A DNA stretch of 64,000 nt, taken from Archangium lipolyticum (GTDB taxonomy: Bacteria > Myxococcota > Myxococcia > Myxococcales > Myxococcaceae). The notes under the pieces were generated by a model, which did no database searches, was not told where the DNA came from, and saw only the letters and a list, made by a program, of their open reading frames with translations. Location: the NCBI RefSeq assembly GCF_024623785.1, contig NZ_JANKBZ010000001.1:248001-312000 (forward strand). Direction: 5' to 3'. Below, piece by piece: positions 24,911 through 35,700 of the stretch. The translations under genes and the position numbers were made by a program. Each line of letters begins with the position of its first letter. Position 1 is the stretch's first letter.

Positions 24911-27310
24911 ATGCCCATCGTCCCTCCCCGTCTCGATGATCGGAACTTCGAGGATCTCGTCGAGGAGCTCCTCGCCCGCATTCCCGCGCACACCCCCGAG
25001 TGGACCCACGCGCGCGTGGGAGACCCGGGGCGCACGTTGCTGGAGCTGTTCGCCTGGCTGGCGGACACCGTGCTCTACCGGGCCAACCTCATCCCCGAGC
25101 GGCAGCGGCTCGCCTTCCTCAAGCTGCTCGGCATCCAGATGCGGCCGGCCACCGCCGCCACCGGCGTGGTGAGCGTGCACGCCGAGAACCCGACGCCACA
25201 GTCCACCCAGGTGCTGCTGCCGTCCACCGAGCTCAAGGGGCCCGTGTCCTTCGAGACGCGGACGGAGCTCACCGTGCTGCCCCTGTTGGCGGAGACCTAT
25301 TACAAGCGGCCCCTCACCGACTCCGAGCGCAAGCAGATGGCCGGGCTGCTCCCGGGCCTGTCCCGCGTCTACGGGCTCGGCCCCCGGGAGACAGCCTCGT
25401 ACTACGTCACCACGCCCCTCTTCCCCAATGGCGCCGCCGAGACGGCCGGGTTCGATCTCATCGAGCGGACCGTGGACCGCTGCCTGTGGATCGCCCTGCT
25501 CGCGCCCGAGGTGAAGAACACGCAGGACAAGGACGCGACGAAGAAGGCGGTGGAGGCCCTGCGCCATGAGCTGTCCACGGGCTCCAACGGCTCGCCCCGC
25601 CTGCTCAGCGTGGGCGTCATGCCCTCCATCGAGGTGCCCGCGCTGATGGAGGACATCGGCCCGCGCGCACGCATCCCCCACCAGTGGGAGCTCACCGGTA
25701 CGGTCGATGCGAAGGGCAACCCCACCTACCACCCGCTCACGGTGTCCCACGACTCGACGCTCGGCCTCACCCGCCGCGGTGTCATCCATCTGCTCATGCC
25801 GGGCAACGGCATCGACGCGCCCCCCAACGAGGTCCGCGACGATCTGAAAGCAGGTGTCGGGGACCGTCCCCCCCGCATGGATGACGTGAACCGCGCCAGG
25901 CGCCTCGTCGCGTGGCTGCGGCTGCGGCCCACCGTGAAGCTCTCACGCCTGTCGCTGAGCTGGGTGGGCATCAACGCGGTGGAAATCGAGCAGCTCCGCA
26001 CGTTCGCTCCGCTCGTCATCGGCCAGAGCGACGGCGCCGCGGACCAGGAGATGCGCCTGCCCACGGGCTCCATCGAGCGCGAGTCGTTCCAACTCGAGGT
26101 GGAGGAGCCGGGCGTGGGCTACCGGCCCTGGGCCGCCGTGGAGGATCTGGAGACGGTGGGGCGGGACGCGGCCGTCTTCCGGCTCGACGCGGAGGCGGGC
26201 ACCGTCCGCTTCGGCAATGGGATGAGGGGCCGGATTCCCCCCGTGGGGATGCGCGTGCGCGCGGCCCGGATGCGCGCGGGCGGCGGTGTGGCCGGCAACC
26301 TCCCGCCGGGCACCCTCAAGAGCTTCCGCGTCAACGCCCTCACGCTCGACAAGAAGGCGCCCGGCATCACGCTGAAGGTGGAGCAGAGCCTGCCCACGCT
26401 GGGCGGACAGGACTCGGAGACACTCACCGAGGCCGAGCGGCGCATCCCGGCCACCCTGCGCCACGGCCAGCGCGCCGTCACCGCCGAGGACTACCGGTGG
26501 CTCGCCTCCGACAGCCCGGGAGCGACCCCGGGCCGCGTGGAGGTGCTGCCCCGCTTCAAGCCACACCAGCGCCGCGAGAACGTGCCCGGCGTGGTCAGCG
26601 TCATGGTGCTGCCTCCCTCCAGCGCCTTCCGCGCCCCCAATCCGCGCCCGGATCGCCCCTTCCTGGAGGCCGTCCACGCGCACCTGGACGCGCGCCGCCC
26701 GCTGGCCACCGAGCTGTACGTCATCGGCTGCGAGTACGTGCCGCTCGGCGTGGCCACCGGCATCACCGTGCGCGAGGGCTTCGGCCGCGAGACGGTGGTG
26801 AACGCCGTGCGCGAGGCCCTCTTCCGCTGGTTGTGGCCGCTGCCTCCCGGCGGGCCCAAGGGCGAGGGCTGGCCGCTCGCGCGCGCCGTGCGTGACCGGG
26901 AGCTGGAGGTGGCGATCGCCCAGGTGCCCGGCGTGGACACCATCACCGGCGTGCGCCTGTTCAGCGCCGGGACGATGGTGGGCCTCTCTCCCGCCGCGCG
27001 TCAGGCGGGCGGGGCGGCCTCGGCACGCATCGAGGTGCGCCCGGCCTCCTCGGACACACAAAAAGGCCCGTCCGGCTCCGCGCTCCCCGCGCTCACCAGC
27101 CAGGCCACCTCGAACTGGAAGCCGCTGAGCCCGGATCCGGCCATGGCCGTCGAGCTCGTCCTCCGGCACTGGCAGCTCCCCGAATTGATGGCCGTGGTCA
27201 TCGACGCGGACGGCGGGCTGCCGGACGACCTGCGTGGAGCGCCGGATCCGTTCGGCGGAACGGGCCCCGGTGGAGGGGTGGCCGTGCCCGTCGTTCCCGA
27301 GGTCTGCTGA
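24911..27310 (+). CDS. Putative baseplate assembly protein, gpJ/gp6-like (Afp11)
   Basis: 799 residues. LVEELLARIPAHTPEWTHA and the DPGRTLLELFAWLADTVLYR segment are strongly characteristic of the large baseplate assembly proteins of phage-like injection systems. The central part carries RFGNGMRGRIPPVGMRVRA and the C-terminal part GRVEVLPRFKPHQR. It forms the wedge heterodimer with the gpI-like protein encoded next. The start (ATG 24911) lies one base after the gp25 stop. Confidence 0.93.
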   Translation: MPIVPPRLDDRNFEDLVEELLARIPAHTPEWTHARVGDPGRTLLELFAWLADTVLYRANLIPERQRLAFLKLLGIQMRPATAATGVVSVHAENPTPQSTQVLLPSTELKGPVSFETRTELTVLPLLAETYYKRPLTDSERKQMAGLLPGLSRVYGLGPRETASYYVTTPLFPNGAAETAGFDLIERTVDRCLWIALLAPEVKNTQDKDATKKAVEALRHELSTGSNGSPRLLSVGVMPSIEVPALMEDIGPRARIPHQWELTGTVDAKGNPTYHPLTVSHDSTLGLTRRGVIHLLMPGNGIDAPPNEVRDDLKAGVGDRPPRMDDVNRARRLVAWLRLRPTVKLSRLSLSWVGINAVEIEQLRTFAPLVIGQSDGAADQEMRLPTGSIERESFQLEVEEPGVGYRPWAAVEDLETVGRDAAVFRLDAEAGTVRFGNGMRGRIPPVGMRVRAARMRAGGGVAGNLPPGTLKSFRVNALTLDKKAPGITLKVEQSLPTLGGQDSETLTEAERRIPATLRHGQRAVTAEDYRWLASDSPGATPGRVEVLPRFKPHQRRENVPGVVSVMVLPPSSAFRAPNPRPDRPFLEAVHAHLDARRPLATELYVIGCEYVPLGVATGITVREGFGRETVVNAVREALFRWLWPLPPGGPKGEGWPLARAVRDRELEVAIAQVPGVDTITGVRLFSAGTMVGLSPAARQAGGAASARIEVRPASSDTQKGPSGSALPALTSQATSNWKPLSPDPAMAVELVLRHWQLPELMAVVIDADGGLPDDLRGAPDPFGGTGPGGGVAVPVVPEVC

Positions 27311-27311
27311 C

Positions 27312-29795
27312 ATGGACGCCAACCAACTGCGCTTCTGGATGTTGGCGGACCCGCTCCGCCAGTGGGAGCCCATCCCGGGGGCACCGTCTCCCGACGCTCT
27401 CCAGGAGACACCTCCTCCTCCCGACGTCTACCTGGACGCGAGCCGCCGCTCCGTGCGTCTGGCGAGCTCTCCCGGGGCGATCTCCTGGGACGAGACGAAC
27501 AGTCAGGTGGATGCCGAGCAGCTCCTCTTCCGGACGCCGGGCACGCTCGACGCCTTCGGAACCTGGGCGTACCTGGACCCGGCCGCCAGCGCCGTCATGG
27601 CCGCGGGAGCGGGCGCCGAGCCGATCCGTCTCCTCACCTTCGATCCCAACAACCCCCTCACCCTGCCCACCGACCTGGTGCTCGGCCACGATGACGTGCT
27701 GTATGTCGCCGCGGGTGGAGGCAAGGTCCTCCTGAAGGAGCCCCGCGACCGTTGGGAGCTGACGACGGTCTCCGCGGAGGGCTTCGATGCCTGGCGGCTC
27801 GCCCCGGCTCCACAGGGTGGGGTCTTCGCCATCCCGCGTCCCACCGCCCTCTTCGTGCCCCCTGACTCCAACGACACCACGCGGGTCCAGCTCGCCCGGG
27901 TCTCCGGCCGCCCCGTGCCCCGGGAGGTGCTCCGCGAGCGCGCCCCGCCGGTCTTCCGCCCGCGGGGAGAGGAAACGGATCCTCCCAGGATGTCACTCGT
28001 CCTGGACGCGCCTCCCCTCCAGGGCGAGGTGATCGTCGGCATCGCCACCAGCCCCGAGGGCCGGGTTGCCCTGCTGAGCTGGGTGTACGACGCCACCCGT
28101 GCTGGCGCGACCCGGGATGACGCGCGGCTGCGCTTCTTCACGGGAAGCGGCCTGACGGCTCCCATCACCCTCGAGCAGGCCCGCAGGCCCTTCAGCTTCG
28201 CGTGGCTCTCGGCCGATCGCATCGCCGTGCTCCTGCGCATCGACACGGAGGCGGTCATCGCCGTGGCCTACCTGCTCGGGAAGGAAGGCCAGGCCGCTTC
28301 CCCGCTCGGAGACTACTACCCGCTCACCGAGCACGACGGCGGCCCCTTCCTGCACGGCCTGGAGTCGCCACCCCGCTACCGCGCCCTGGACGGCTCCCCC
28401 GCCCCCCTGCACCCGCTCTCGCTCCCGTCCTTCGTGACGGAAGGCTCCATGCGGAACATGGCGGGTCCCGAGGCGCCCCTGCTCGATGGCGGGAACCCCC
28501 GGGCCGTCTGGCACCGGCTCTACCTCGAGGCCAGCATCCCGCCCGGCTGCGGCATCCGCGTCTTCCTGGCCGCGACGAACACGCCCCTGCGCCCCGGGGA
28601 CGACGAGGACGGCGAGCCGAGGAACTGGCACGAGCACGTCTTCGGTGACGTGGCTCCGGGGCGCGCCGCGAACCACGTCCCCCGTGGCGTGTGGTTGCCC
28701 TCCTCCTCGGAGGTGCCCTTCCACCCCGGACTGATGCCCTGCACCCCCGAGCCAGGACGCCGGGGCCTCTTCACCGCCCTCATCCAGCGCGCGGGCCTGC
28801 GCGTGCGGACGCTCCGGGGCCGCTACCTCTGGGTGAAGGTGCAGCTCGTCGGCGATGGCCGCTCCACCCCGGAGCTCTTCGCGCTCCGCGCCCATGCGCC
28901 CCGCTTCTCGTACGCCGAGCACTACCTGCCGGAGCTCTACCGGGAGCAACTCTTCGGCGAGGAGACCCACGAAGAGGGCCCGAGCACTCCAGCGGACTTC
29001 CTCGAGCGCTTCCTCGGCCTGGCCGAGGGCATCCTCACGCCCATCGAGGATCGCATCGCGAGCGCCTCGCTGCTCACGGAGCCGCGCACGGTGCCGGAGG
29101 AGTCGCTGGAGTGGCTGGCCAACTGGATTGGCTTCTCCTTCGACTCCGCCCTCCCGCGCGAGCGGCGGCGGCAGATGATGGAGGCCGCCCCGCGCATCCG
29201 CCCCTGGCGCGGCACGCTGCGCGGCCTGTCGCTCGCCCTGGATGCCCTCACGCAGGGCGCCGTGACGCAGGGCGGCCTCGTCATCGTGGAGGAGTTCCGG
29301 CTGCGCCGCACCTTCTCCACCATCCTCGGGATCGATCTGACGGACGAGGATGATCCGCTCCTGCCCGGCCTGTACCGCAGCGGCAACTCGTTCGTGGGGG
29401 ACACACTCTTCCTGGGGGACGAGCAGCACAAGGAGTTCCTCGCCCTCTTCGGGGAGGACATCCCGAACACAGCCCAGGAAGAAGCGGCGGTGGAGGAGTT
29501 CTTCCGCCGGCTGGCCCACCGCGTCACGGTGCTGGTGCACCAGGGCTTCGACGCGCGGGAGTTCGGGCTCATCCAGCGCATGGCCGAGTTGGAGAGCCCC
29601 GCGCACGTGAGCCTCTCGGTGAAGCTGGCGAGCAAGCCCCTCATGGTGGGGGTGGCCTCACTCATCGGCATCGACACGTACCTGGGCCCGACACCGAAGC
29701 CAGAACCCATGCGCGTGGGACACAGCGCGCTCGGAAGCAAGAACCTGATCGAGCGCCCGCCCAGCCTCGACCCACGACTTCACGCAGGAGGTTAG
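27312..29795 (+). CDS. Baseplate tail protein, gpI/Afp12-like with N-terminal beta extension
   Basis: 827 residues. The C-terminal 280 residues are the phage tail protein I type (YLPELYREQLFGEE, then FLERFLGLAEGILTPIEDRI and WLANWIGFSFDSALP), which sits in the wedge beside the gpJ protein. The first about 500 residues are beta-rich (WMLADPLRQWEP, GVFAIPRPTALFVP, RFFTGSG) and resemble a propeller-like extension. Such N-terminal extensions could reach the particle periphery. ATG 27312 follows the previous stop by one base. Confidence 0.88.
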   Translation: MDANQLRFWMLADPLRQWEPIPGAPSPDALQETPPPPDVYLDASRRSVRLASSPGAISWDETNSQVDAEQLLFRTPGTLDAFGTWAYLDPAASAVMAAGAGAEPIRLLTFDPNNPLTLPTDLVLGHDDVLYVAAGGGKVLLKEPRDRWELTTVSAEGFDAWRLAPAPQGGVFAIPRPTALFVPPDSNDTTRVQLARVSGRPVPREVLRERAPPVFRPRGEETDPPRMSLVLDAPPLQGEVIVGIATSPEGRVALLSWVYDATRAGATRDDARLRFFTGSGLTAPITLEQARRPFSFAWLSADRIAVLLRIDTEAVIAVAYLLGKEGQAASPLGDYYPLTEHDGGPFLHGLESPPRYRALDGSPAPLHPLSLPSFVTEGSMRNMAGPEAPLLDGGNPRAVWHRLYLEASIPPGCGIRVFLAATNTPLRPGDDEDGEPRNWHEHVFGDVAPGRAANHVPRGVWLPSSSEVPFHPGLMPCTPEPGRRGLFTALIQRAGLRVRTLRGRYLWVKVQLVGDGRSTPELFALRAHAPRFSYAEHYLPELYREQLFGEETHEEGPSTPADFLERFLGLAEGILTPIEDRIASASLLTEPRTVPEESLEWLANWIGFSFDSALPRERRRQMMEAAPRIRPWRGTLRGLSLALDALTQGAVTQGGLVIVEEFRLRRTFSTILGIDLTDEDDPLLPGLYRSGNSFVGDTLFLGDEQHKEFLALFGEDIPNTAQEEAAVEEFFRRLAHRVTVLVHQGFDAREFGLIQRMAELESPAHVSLSVKLASKPLMVGVASLIGIDTYLGPTPKPEPMRVGHSALGSKNLIERPPSLDPRLHAGG

Positions 29796-29798
29796 CCG

Positions 29799-30761
29799 AT
29801 GGGCTCTCCCAAGGATCCGCTGCTCGAGAACGAGGCGACCGATCGTACGTACTACGCGACCGGCGTCCTCCTGGACACCACGGACTTCGTCGCGGAGCAG
29901 TCGTACCACCGCGGCCGGCTCGCGCGGGCGCTCTCGGCCCTGCACGGGATCGGCACGGCGTCCGGCCTCTCCGTCACCTACGAGCCCCACCACAAGGTCT
30001 CACCCGATGATCCGACCGATCTGGCCAAGGCCAAGGAGGTGGGGGAGATCGTCGTCTCTCCCGGCATCGCGATCGATCCGCTGGGCCGGCTCGTGGAGGT
30101 CACCACGAAGTCCTGCATCCGGGTGAAGCGCTGGTACGAGGGCCAGGAGCCCTCGAAGCTGGTGAGGCGGCTCGATGAGCACTTCAACGTCGGGCCCTCC
30201 GCGGTCGACCTGCCCGAGGAAGGCGTCGTGGCGGACCTCTTCCTGCGCTTCCGGGTGTACGAGCGCGGCTGGACGCCGGCGATGGCCTCGGGCCTCTACG
30301 ACGCGACGGACGCGGTGTCTCCCGCGCGCCTGAGGGACGGCTACGAGCTGCGGCTGGTGCCGCGCGGCGAGCAGGGCCAGAATCCGCCCTCCGTCCCCCC
30401 GAGCCCCTGGCCGCTGCCCGATGGCGGGAAGACCTGGCCCGAGCGCCCCGAGGAGAACCAGGATCCGGCGACCCGCGTCAGCGACCTGAAGAAGGCCATT
30501 CTCTCGTCCTGGCACCCGGGGCGTCCGGCCCTGCTGGACAAGCTCTGGAGCAGCAACTTCCTGCCCCATGAGCTGCGCTACGAGAACAACCTGCCGGTGG
30601 AGGATCCCGCCTGGGTGTTCCTCGCCCGGGTGGTGATCGGCGTCACCGGCAACGCCGACAGCTCCGGGCGGAGCAACCGGACGGGCGTCGTGGCCGTGGA
30701 CAACGAGATGCGCCCGTTCGCCGTCACGGTGGCGGCGCTGGCGCGCTGGCTGGGCATCTAG
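29799..30761 (+). CDS. Baseplate-proximal protein with shared N-terminal module (1 of 4)
   Basis: 320 residues, family not named. Residues about 21-60 contain GVLLDTTDFVAEQSYHRGRL and then LHGIGTASGLSV, the first of four copies of the same module seen in this and the next three genes (G-x-L-x-x-x-D-F-x-x-EQ, then a GxGxxxGLxV end). A beta-rich part follows (EIVVSPGIAIDPLGRLVEV). Position directly after the gpI-like gene suggests a peripheral baseplate component. Starts 3 bases after the previous stop. Confidence 0.68.
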   Translation: MGSPKDPLLENEATDRTYYATGVLLDTTDFVAEQSYHRGRLARALSALHGIGTASGLSVTYEPHHKVSPDDPTDLAKAKEVGEIVVSPGIAIDPLGRLVEVTTKSCIRVKRWYEGQEPSKLVRRLDEHFNVGPSAVDLPEEGVVADLFLRFRVYERGWTPAMASGLYDATDAVSPARLRDGYELRLVPRGEQGQNPPSVPPSPWPLPDGGKTWPERPEENQDPATRVSDLKKAILSSWHPGRPALLDKLWSSNFLPHELRYENNLPVEDPAWVFLARVVIGVTGNADSSGRSNRTGVVAVDNEMRPFAVTVAALARWLGI

Positions 30762-30790
30762 ACATCGGAAACGCAGGGAGAGTGGGTTCG

Positions 30791-32746
30791 ATGAGCGACA
30801 CAATGAATGGGCCGGCGCGCGAGAAGCTCGAACCGGCCGTGGTCAGCAAGCTCGAGACGGCGGGAATCCTCGTCCACGATGGCCGGCGGCTGCGCTCCTT
30901 CTTCTTCGACGGCCGCTTCCTGACGGCCAAGGATCTGACACGCGAGCAGACCTACTTCCTCACGCGGCAGGCGGACCTGGGCCGCAGCGGAGGGGTGGGC
31001 GTGGTGACGGGCCTGCACGTGAAGGCGGGTCCGGATCCCCGCTCGCTGGAGATCTCGGCCGGCCATGGCGTCACGCCCTCGGGCGAGGCGGTGGTCATCC
31101 CGAAAACGCTGGCCAACGTCCGGCTGGACGACATCCCGGAGATCCAACGGCTCGACGCCGCCTTCGGGCTCGCGCAGATTCCCCGCGAGACGGCGCGCAA
31201 CCGCTCCGGCCTCTACATCGTGGCGCTGCGCCCCGTGGAGTACACGGCCAACCCGGTGGCCCAGTACCCCAGCACCGCGGGGGGCGCGCGCACAGCGCAT
31301 GACGGCGACATCATCGAGGCCACCGCCATCACCCTCCTGCCCTACCCGGACAGCCAGGCGGGCGCGGGCTTCGAGTCGCGGCGCTCCCGGGTGGCCCATG
31401 AGATCTTCGTGCGCAACGGGGGGATGCGCCCCCCGGTGGACGCGCTCCCCATCGCCATGATCGCGCTCGACCATGGCGTCGTCCGGTGGATCGACACGTT
31501 CCTCGTGCGGCGCGAGGTGGGCTCGGAGCAGACGGACTTCCTGGGCTTCGGCCAGGCGCCGCGGGCGCTCCGCGAGGCGCATCTGCTGCAGTACCAGATG
31601 CACCTGCAGGAAGTGATTCAGGACCGGAAGCAGACCAACCGGGGCGAGCGCTTCGCCGCGAGCGACCACTTCTTCGCCCTGCCCCCCGCCGGTCCGCTGC
31701 CGGTGGCGGCCGTGGATAAGAACCTCAACGAGGTCTTCTTCCCGCCCGAGGTGGACGTGGAGCTCTCCGTCGTTCCCGAGGACGAGCTCGGCGCGCTGCT
31801 GGAGGAGAGCCTGTTCCTTTCCCCCATCGACCTGACGCGGACGGGCGAGGAGCTCTCGTCGGTCTCGGTGCTGGTGCTGGTGCCAGTGCCACGCAGGGAG
31901 ATGGATCAGGCCCTCTCCACCCTCCTGCCGTCGGAGAAGACCGGGACGATGAAGCTGCGCGCCACCGCCTCGGGACTCGTGGCCAGACGCCAGCCGGGCG
32001 AGGCGCTCAGGCTCCTCTCGATCCGCAAGTCGGCCCTCCTGCCCGCCCGGGCCACCGCGCCCACCCTGGACGCTCCGCACTCCCTGACCGCCGCGGCGGA
32101 GTCGACCACCTCGTCCGCCCAGACCAACCTGGCCGATGCCTCCTGGAGCAACCTCCTCTCCAACGCCACCTCGCTCTGGTACGTCCGCCGCCGGAGCTTC
32201 CCCTACAAACCCACCGTGGTCGGCCAGGTGGTGGAGGAACAGGAGGCGCTCGATGAGGACCTCTCCAGCGCCCTCCAGGAGGCGGGGCTCCACGCGGAGT
32301 TCCTCACGCTTCCCACCCGCGCCACGTCGTTCGGCGTCGGCAAGAGCTACGACCTGCTGCGCACCCTCCTGCGGAGCCGCTCCGCCGGATACAAGCAACT
32401 CTTCGCGAGCGCCGCGGGCGAGCTCCTCCGGCAGTCGAAGCTCAACATCGACACGGTCAAGAAGCTGGAGAAGCGCTACACCTACGAAGAGCGGGGCAAG
32501 GGACTGTCGGCGCTGAACGCGGCCCTCGCCAAGAGGACCCGGACCGAGCACGCGATCCCGCTGTCGTACCTGGCCCGCTCCAAGAACAGTGTCGAGCTGG
32601 ACAAGTACGTCACCCTGGCCCTCAAGGAGGGAAAGGACAGGTTCGAGAAGATCCAGGAGCTCGTCGAGAGGACCGTGAAGCAAGGCCACTCCCTGGATGA
32701 AGCCGTCGTGGAGATCCGGAAGAGCTACGACACCGCGCCCTTCTAA
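30791..32746 (+). CDS. Baseplate-proximal protein with shared N-terminal module (2 of 4)
   Basis: 651 residues. The shared module is FFFDGRFLTAKDLTREQTYF followed by GVGVVTGLHV (residues about 34-75), then ISAGHGVTPSGEAVVIP. The middle has SSVSVLVLVPVPRREMD, also found in the next two proteins (LVLVPVV), and the C-terminal 150 residues are helical and basic. Role unknown; probably peripheral baseplate or fibre-like. ATG 30791 is preferred over GTG 30782 because GGGAG lies at a normal distance. Confidence 0.66.
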   Translation: MSDTMNGPAREKLEPAVVSKLETAGILVHDGRRLRSFFFDGRFLTAKDLTREQTYFLTRQADLGRSGGVGVVTGLHVKAGPDPRSLEISAGHGVTPSGEAVVIPKTLANVRLDDIPEIQRLDAAFGLAQIPRETARNRSGLYIVALRPVEYTANPVAQYPSTAGGARTAHDGDIIEATAITLLPYPDSQAGAGFESRRSRVAHEIFVRNGGMRPPVDALPIAMIALDHGVVRWIDTFLVRREVGSEQTDFLGFGQAPRALREAHLLQYQMHLQEVIQDRKQTNRGERFAASDHFFALPPAGPLPVAAVDKNLNEVFFPPEVDVELSVVPEDELGALLEESLFLSPIDLTRTGEELSSVSVLVLVPVPRREMDQALSTLLPSEKTGTMKLRATASGLVARRQPGEALRLLSIRKSALLPARATAPTLDAPHSLTAAAESTTSSAQTNLADASWSNLLSNATSLWYVRRRSFPYKPTVVGQVVEEQEALDEDLSSALQEAGLHAEFLTLPTRATSFGVGKSYDLLRTLLRSRSAGYKQLFASAAGELLRQSKLNIDTVKKLEKRYTYEERGKGLSALNAALAKRTRTEHAIPLSYLARSKNSVELDKYVTLALKEGKDRFEKIQELVERTVKQGHSLDEAVVEIRKSYDTAPF

Positions 32747-32770
32747 CCCCGGACGAGGGGAAGCCCGACC

Positions 32771-35700
32771 ATGAACACGAAACCGCTGAAGGAGTCGCTC
32801 CCCGACGAGCACATCCTCCAGGTGGAGCCCCGGCCCCGGCCGTCCGTCGACGCGGGCTGGCGCAGCCGCCCCCACCTCTACTCGGGCCGGGCCCTGTCCG
32901 CCGAGGCCCTGGCCACCGAGCAGCGCGAGCGCGCCGGCCGCCTCGCCCTGCGCGGCCAGATGGTGGCTCCCGGCGTCGTGGCCGGCCTCGAGGTCCGCCT
33001 GGAGAGTGGGATCGACAAACCCACCGGGAAGTTCGTCTACCTCTTCCAGATCGGCCCCGGCCTGGGGCTGACACACAGCGGCGAGAACGTGGTCATCCCC
33101 CGCCCCACGCGCATCCGCGTGGACCAGGTGCCGGCCTTCTGGCTGAAGGAGGGGCAGAACCCCGCCTCCTTCGACCTCAGCATCCTCCTGTCCGAGCGGA
33201 CCGTGGCCGAGACGCACAAGGGGCTGGAGGCCGCCGTGCTCGTGCTGGTCCCGGTGGTGTCCCGGATGGAGGATCCCACCGTCCCCGACGCGCAGGGCCA
33301 GGTGGATCCGGACGCCTACTCCTTCGAGGACTCGCACTGGGTGGATGGCTGTATTCCGGTGCTCTTCGCCTGGCCCGAGCACTGGGGCAAGCTCGAGCGC
33401 GATCTCCGGTTTCGCAACCGCCTGGCCTGGGCGATCTTCGAACAGGAGCTCGCGCGCCAGCACCCGCGGTGCGCGCCCTGGGAGCACCTCGGCGTTCCCA
33501 TCGCACTGCTCGGCTTCAACCCTCCCGACGTCATCGAGGCTCCCGCCGTGCCCCTCTTCGTGGACCGGGCCGCCGTGGTGCGCGCCGGAGGGGCGCCCCG
33601 AAGCCGGACTCCCTTCATCGAGAAGCACGGCACGCCCCTGCTCTGGCAGTCCCGCATCCAGCAGTTCTCCGAGCACCTCGCCGCCTTCACGATTTCGGAG
33701 CTCACCAGCGGCCTCGCCCTCAAGTCCTTCGCCTTCCTGCCCCCAGTGGGTGCGCTGCCCAAGGAAGCCTTCAACCCCTTCACGTGGTCGCCCCGCTTCT
33801 TCCCCGCCTCCTTCGTCCTGGATGCGGCACCCGTTCCCCTGGAGCAGCTCGACGCGGTGACGCAGGCCAGTGCGTCACTCGCTCCCCTGAACCTCTACGA
33901 GCAGGAGCGCGTGCGCGTGCTCGTCCCCGTCCCCGAGGCCCACTTCGATCCCGACCTGCTGAGGGGAGAGACCCTCGATCCCGCTTTCGATGAGACGATC
34001 AACGCCGGGCTCGCACGGCTCGGAGAGTGGCTGAAGCGGCGGCAGATCCTGCGCGGCAAGGCGAACCTGCTGCTGAACACGCTCGAAGGCGAGAAGTCGG
34101 GCCGGTTCCCGGAACCGGATCCCGCCAGGATCGAAGGAGAGACGATCGCCAACCAGGAGCCCATTCCTCCAGAGGAGGACTACGGGACGCGGGGCACCAC
34201 CGTCGACGCGTACGAGCAGGCCCTGCAGAAGTGGGGGCAGGGAGATACCGGGCCGGAGAGCTCGCTGCTGGCGGGGGCCGGCACCGTGGAGGAGGTGTCC
34301 ACCGAGAGTCCCGAGCCGGGTGGGTTCGCGCTGGTCACGCTGAAGAACACGGACACCCTGTCCTACGTGAGCTTCCGCGACTCCTGGCAGCAATGGGAGA
34401 CCCTACCCAGTGTGGTGGACGCGGCCAAGAAGGAGAGCTTCTTGGGGTTCCGGACGGTCTGGAGCGGAGAGGAGCTCTTGATCGTCGTCCTCGTCTCCGT
34501 GCCCATCCAGGCCGAAACGCCCACCGAGCGCTCCCGGCGGGAGCTGGCCGAAACCCCGGCGGAGCCGGCGCTCTTCGACTACTTCATCCGCGTCCTCCGC
34601 CGCACCGACAACAATGTCTGGACGCCGAGCGACTCGAAACAGGTGAGGGCGACCCGCGTCCCGGTGTTCTCTCCGGTGTCCTGGGCGGCAGGGCATATCG
34701 ACGTGTTCGCGGCCACGGAGACCGATACACTCTCCGATAAGAGCGACAGTGTCGTGAAGAGCTACAGCATCCAGAAGTTCACCTGGATGAAGGGCGCCGC
34801 GGAGCAGCCCGAGGTGATCGAGCTCGAGAAGAGCCTCGAGCGGGAAGTGACGGACATGGTGGCCCTCCAGAAGAAGGATGGGCGGATCGAGCTGCTCTTC
34901 CTGGCTCACGCTCACGGAGGAGCCATTCCCGAGGGTACCTTCTGGCTCCACCACCTCTCCGGCAAGCATGAGCAGAACAAAGCGGAGCTGAGCCAGATCG
35001 AGATGGAAGAGAAGACGGCGACCACGGGCACGCTCCTGTCGGCCTGTCTGACGGATGACAACCAGTTCGACGTCCTCATCTCCGGGGAGAGCGGCTTCAT
35101 CCACGGGCAATACGCGAAGGAGGCGTGGACGTTCGAGCCCGTCCCCGTGGGCACGACGACCGCCGACAAGCTCAAGGTCGTGTCACGAATGGACGGACAG
35201 CTCCACGCCTTCTTGTGGAGACAGGGGTCCTCGAATCCCGAGGCCCCGACCCCCGGCCTGCTCACGTACATCCGCTTCGACGGCACCCAGTGGCACGCCC
35301 CCTGGACCCAGCAGCTTCAGCTCGAGCAGGTCGCCCAGCCGTTCAGCGTCGTCCTCGATGGAACGTCCCAGATCGACGTCTTCCTGGCCTCTCCCCAGGG
35401 GCTCCTGCACCTGAAGACACTGCCCGACAAGACGCGGGAGTTCGTGGAGAAGAACGGGCTGAGAGGGCTCGTGGCCCATACCGGGGACCAGTTGGAGCGG
35501 CTGGACGATCTCATCCGCTCCGGTTCCGCCCAGGTGCAGGCGAACACCCAGAACGTGCGCCAGCTCATGATCAGCGGCAACACGGAGGCCAGCCGGCTCG
35601 CGGCGTCCCCCATCCTGGGCGCCACCCTGGTGCAGAGCCCGCTGGCGGCCCGGACCGATATCGAGAGCTACTTCACGCGCTTCATCAAGAAGCGGATCGC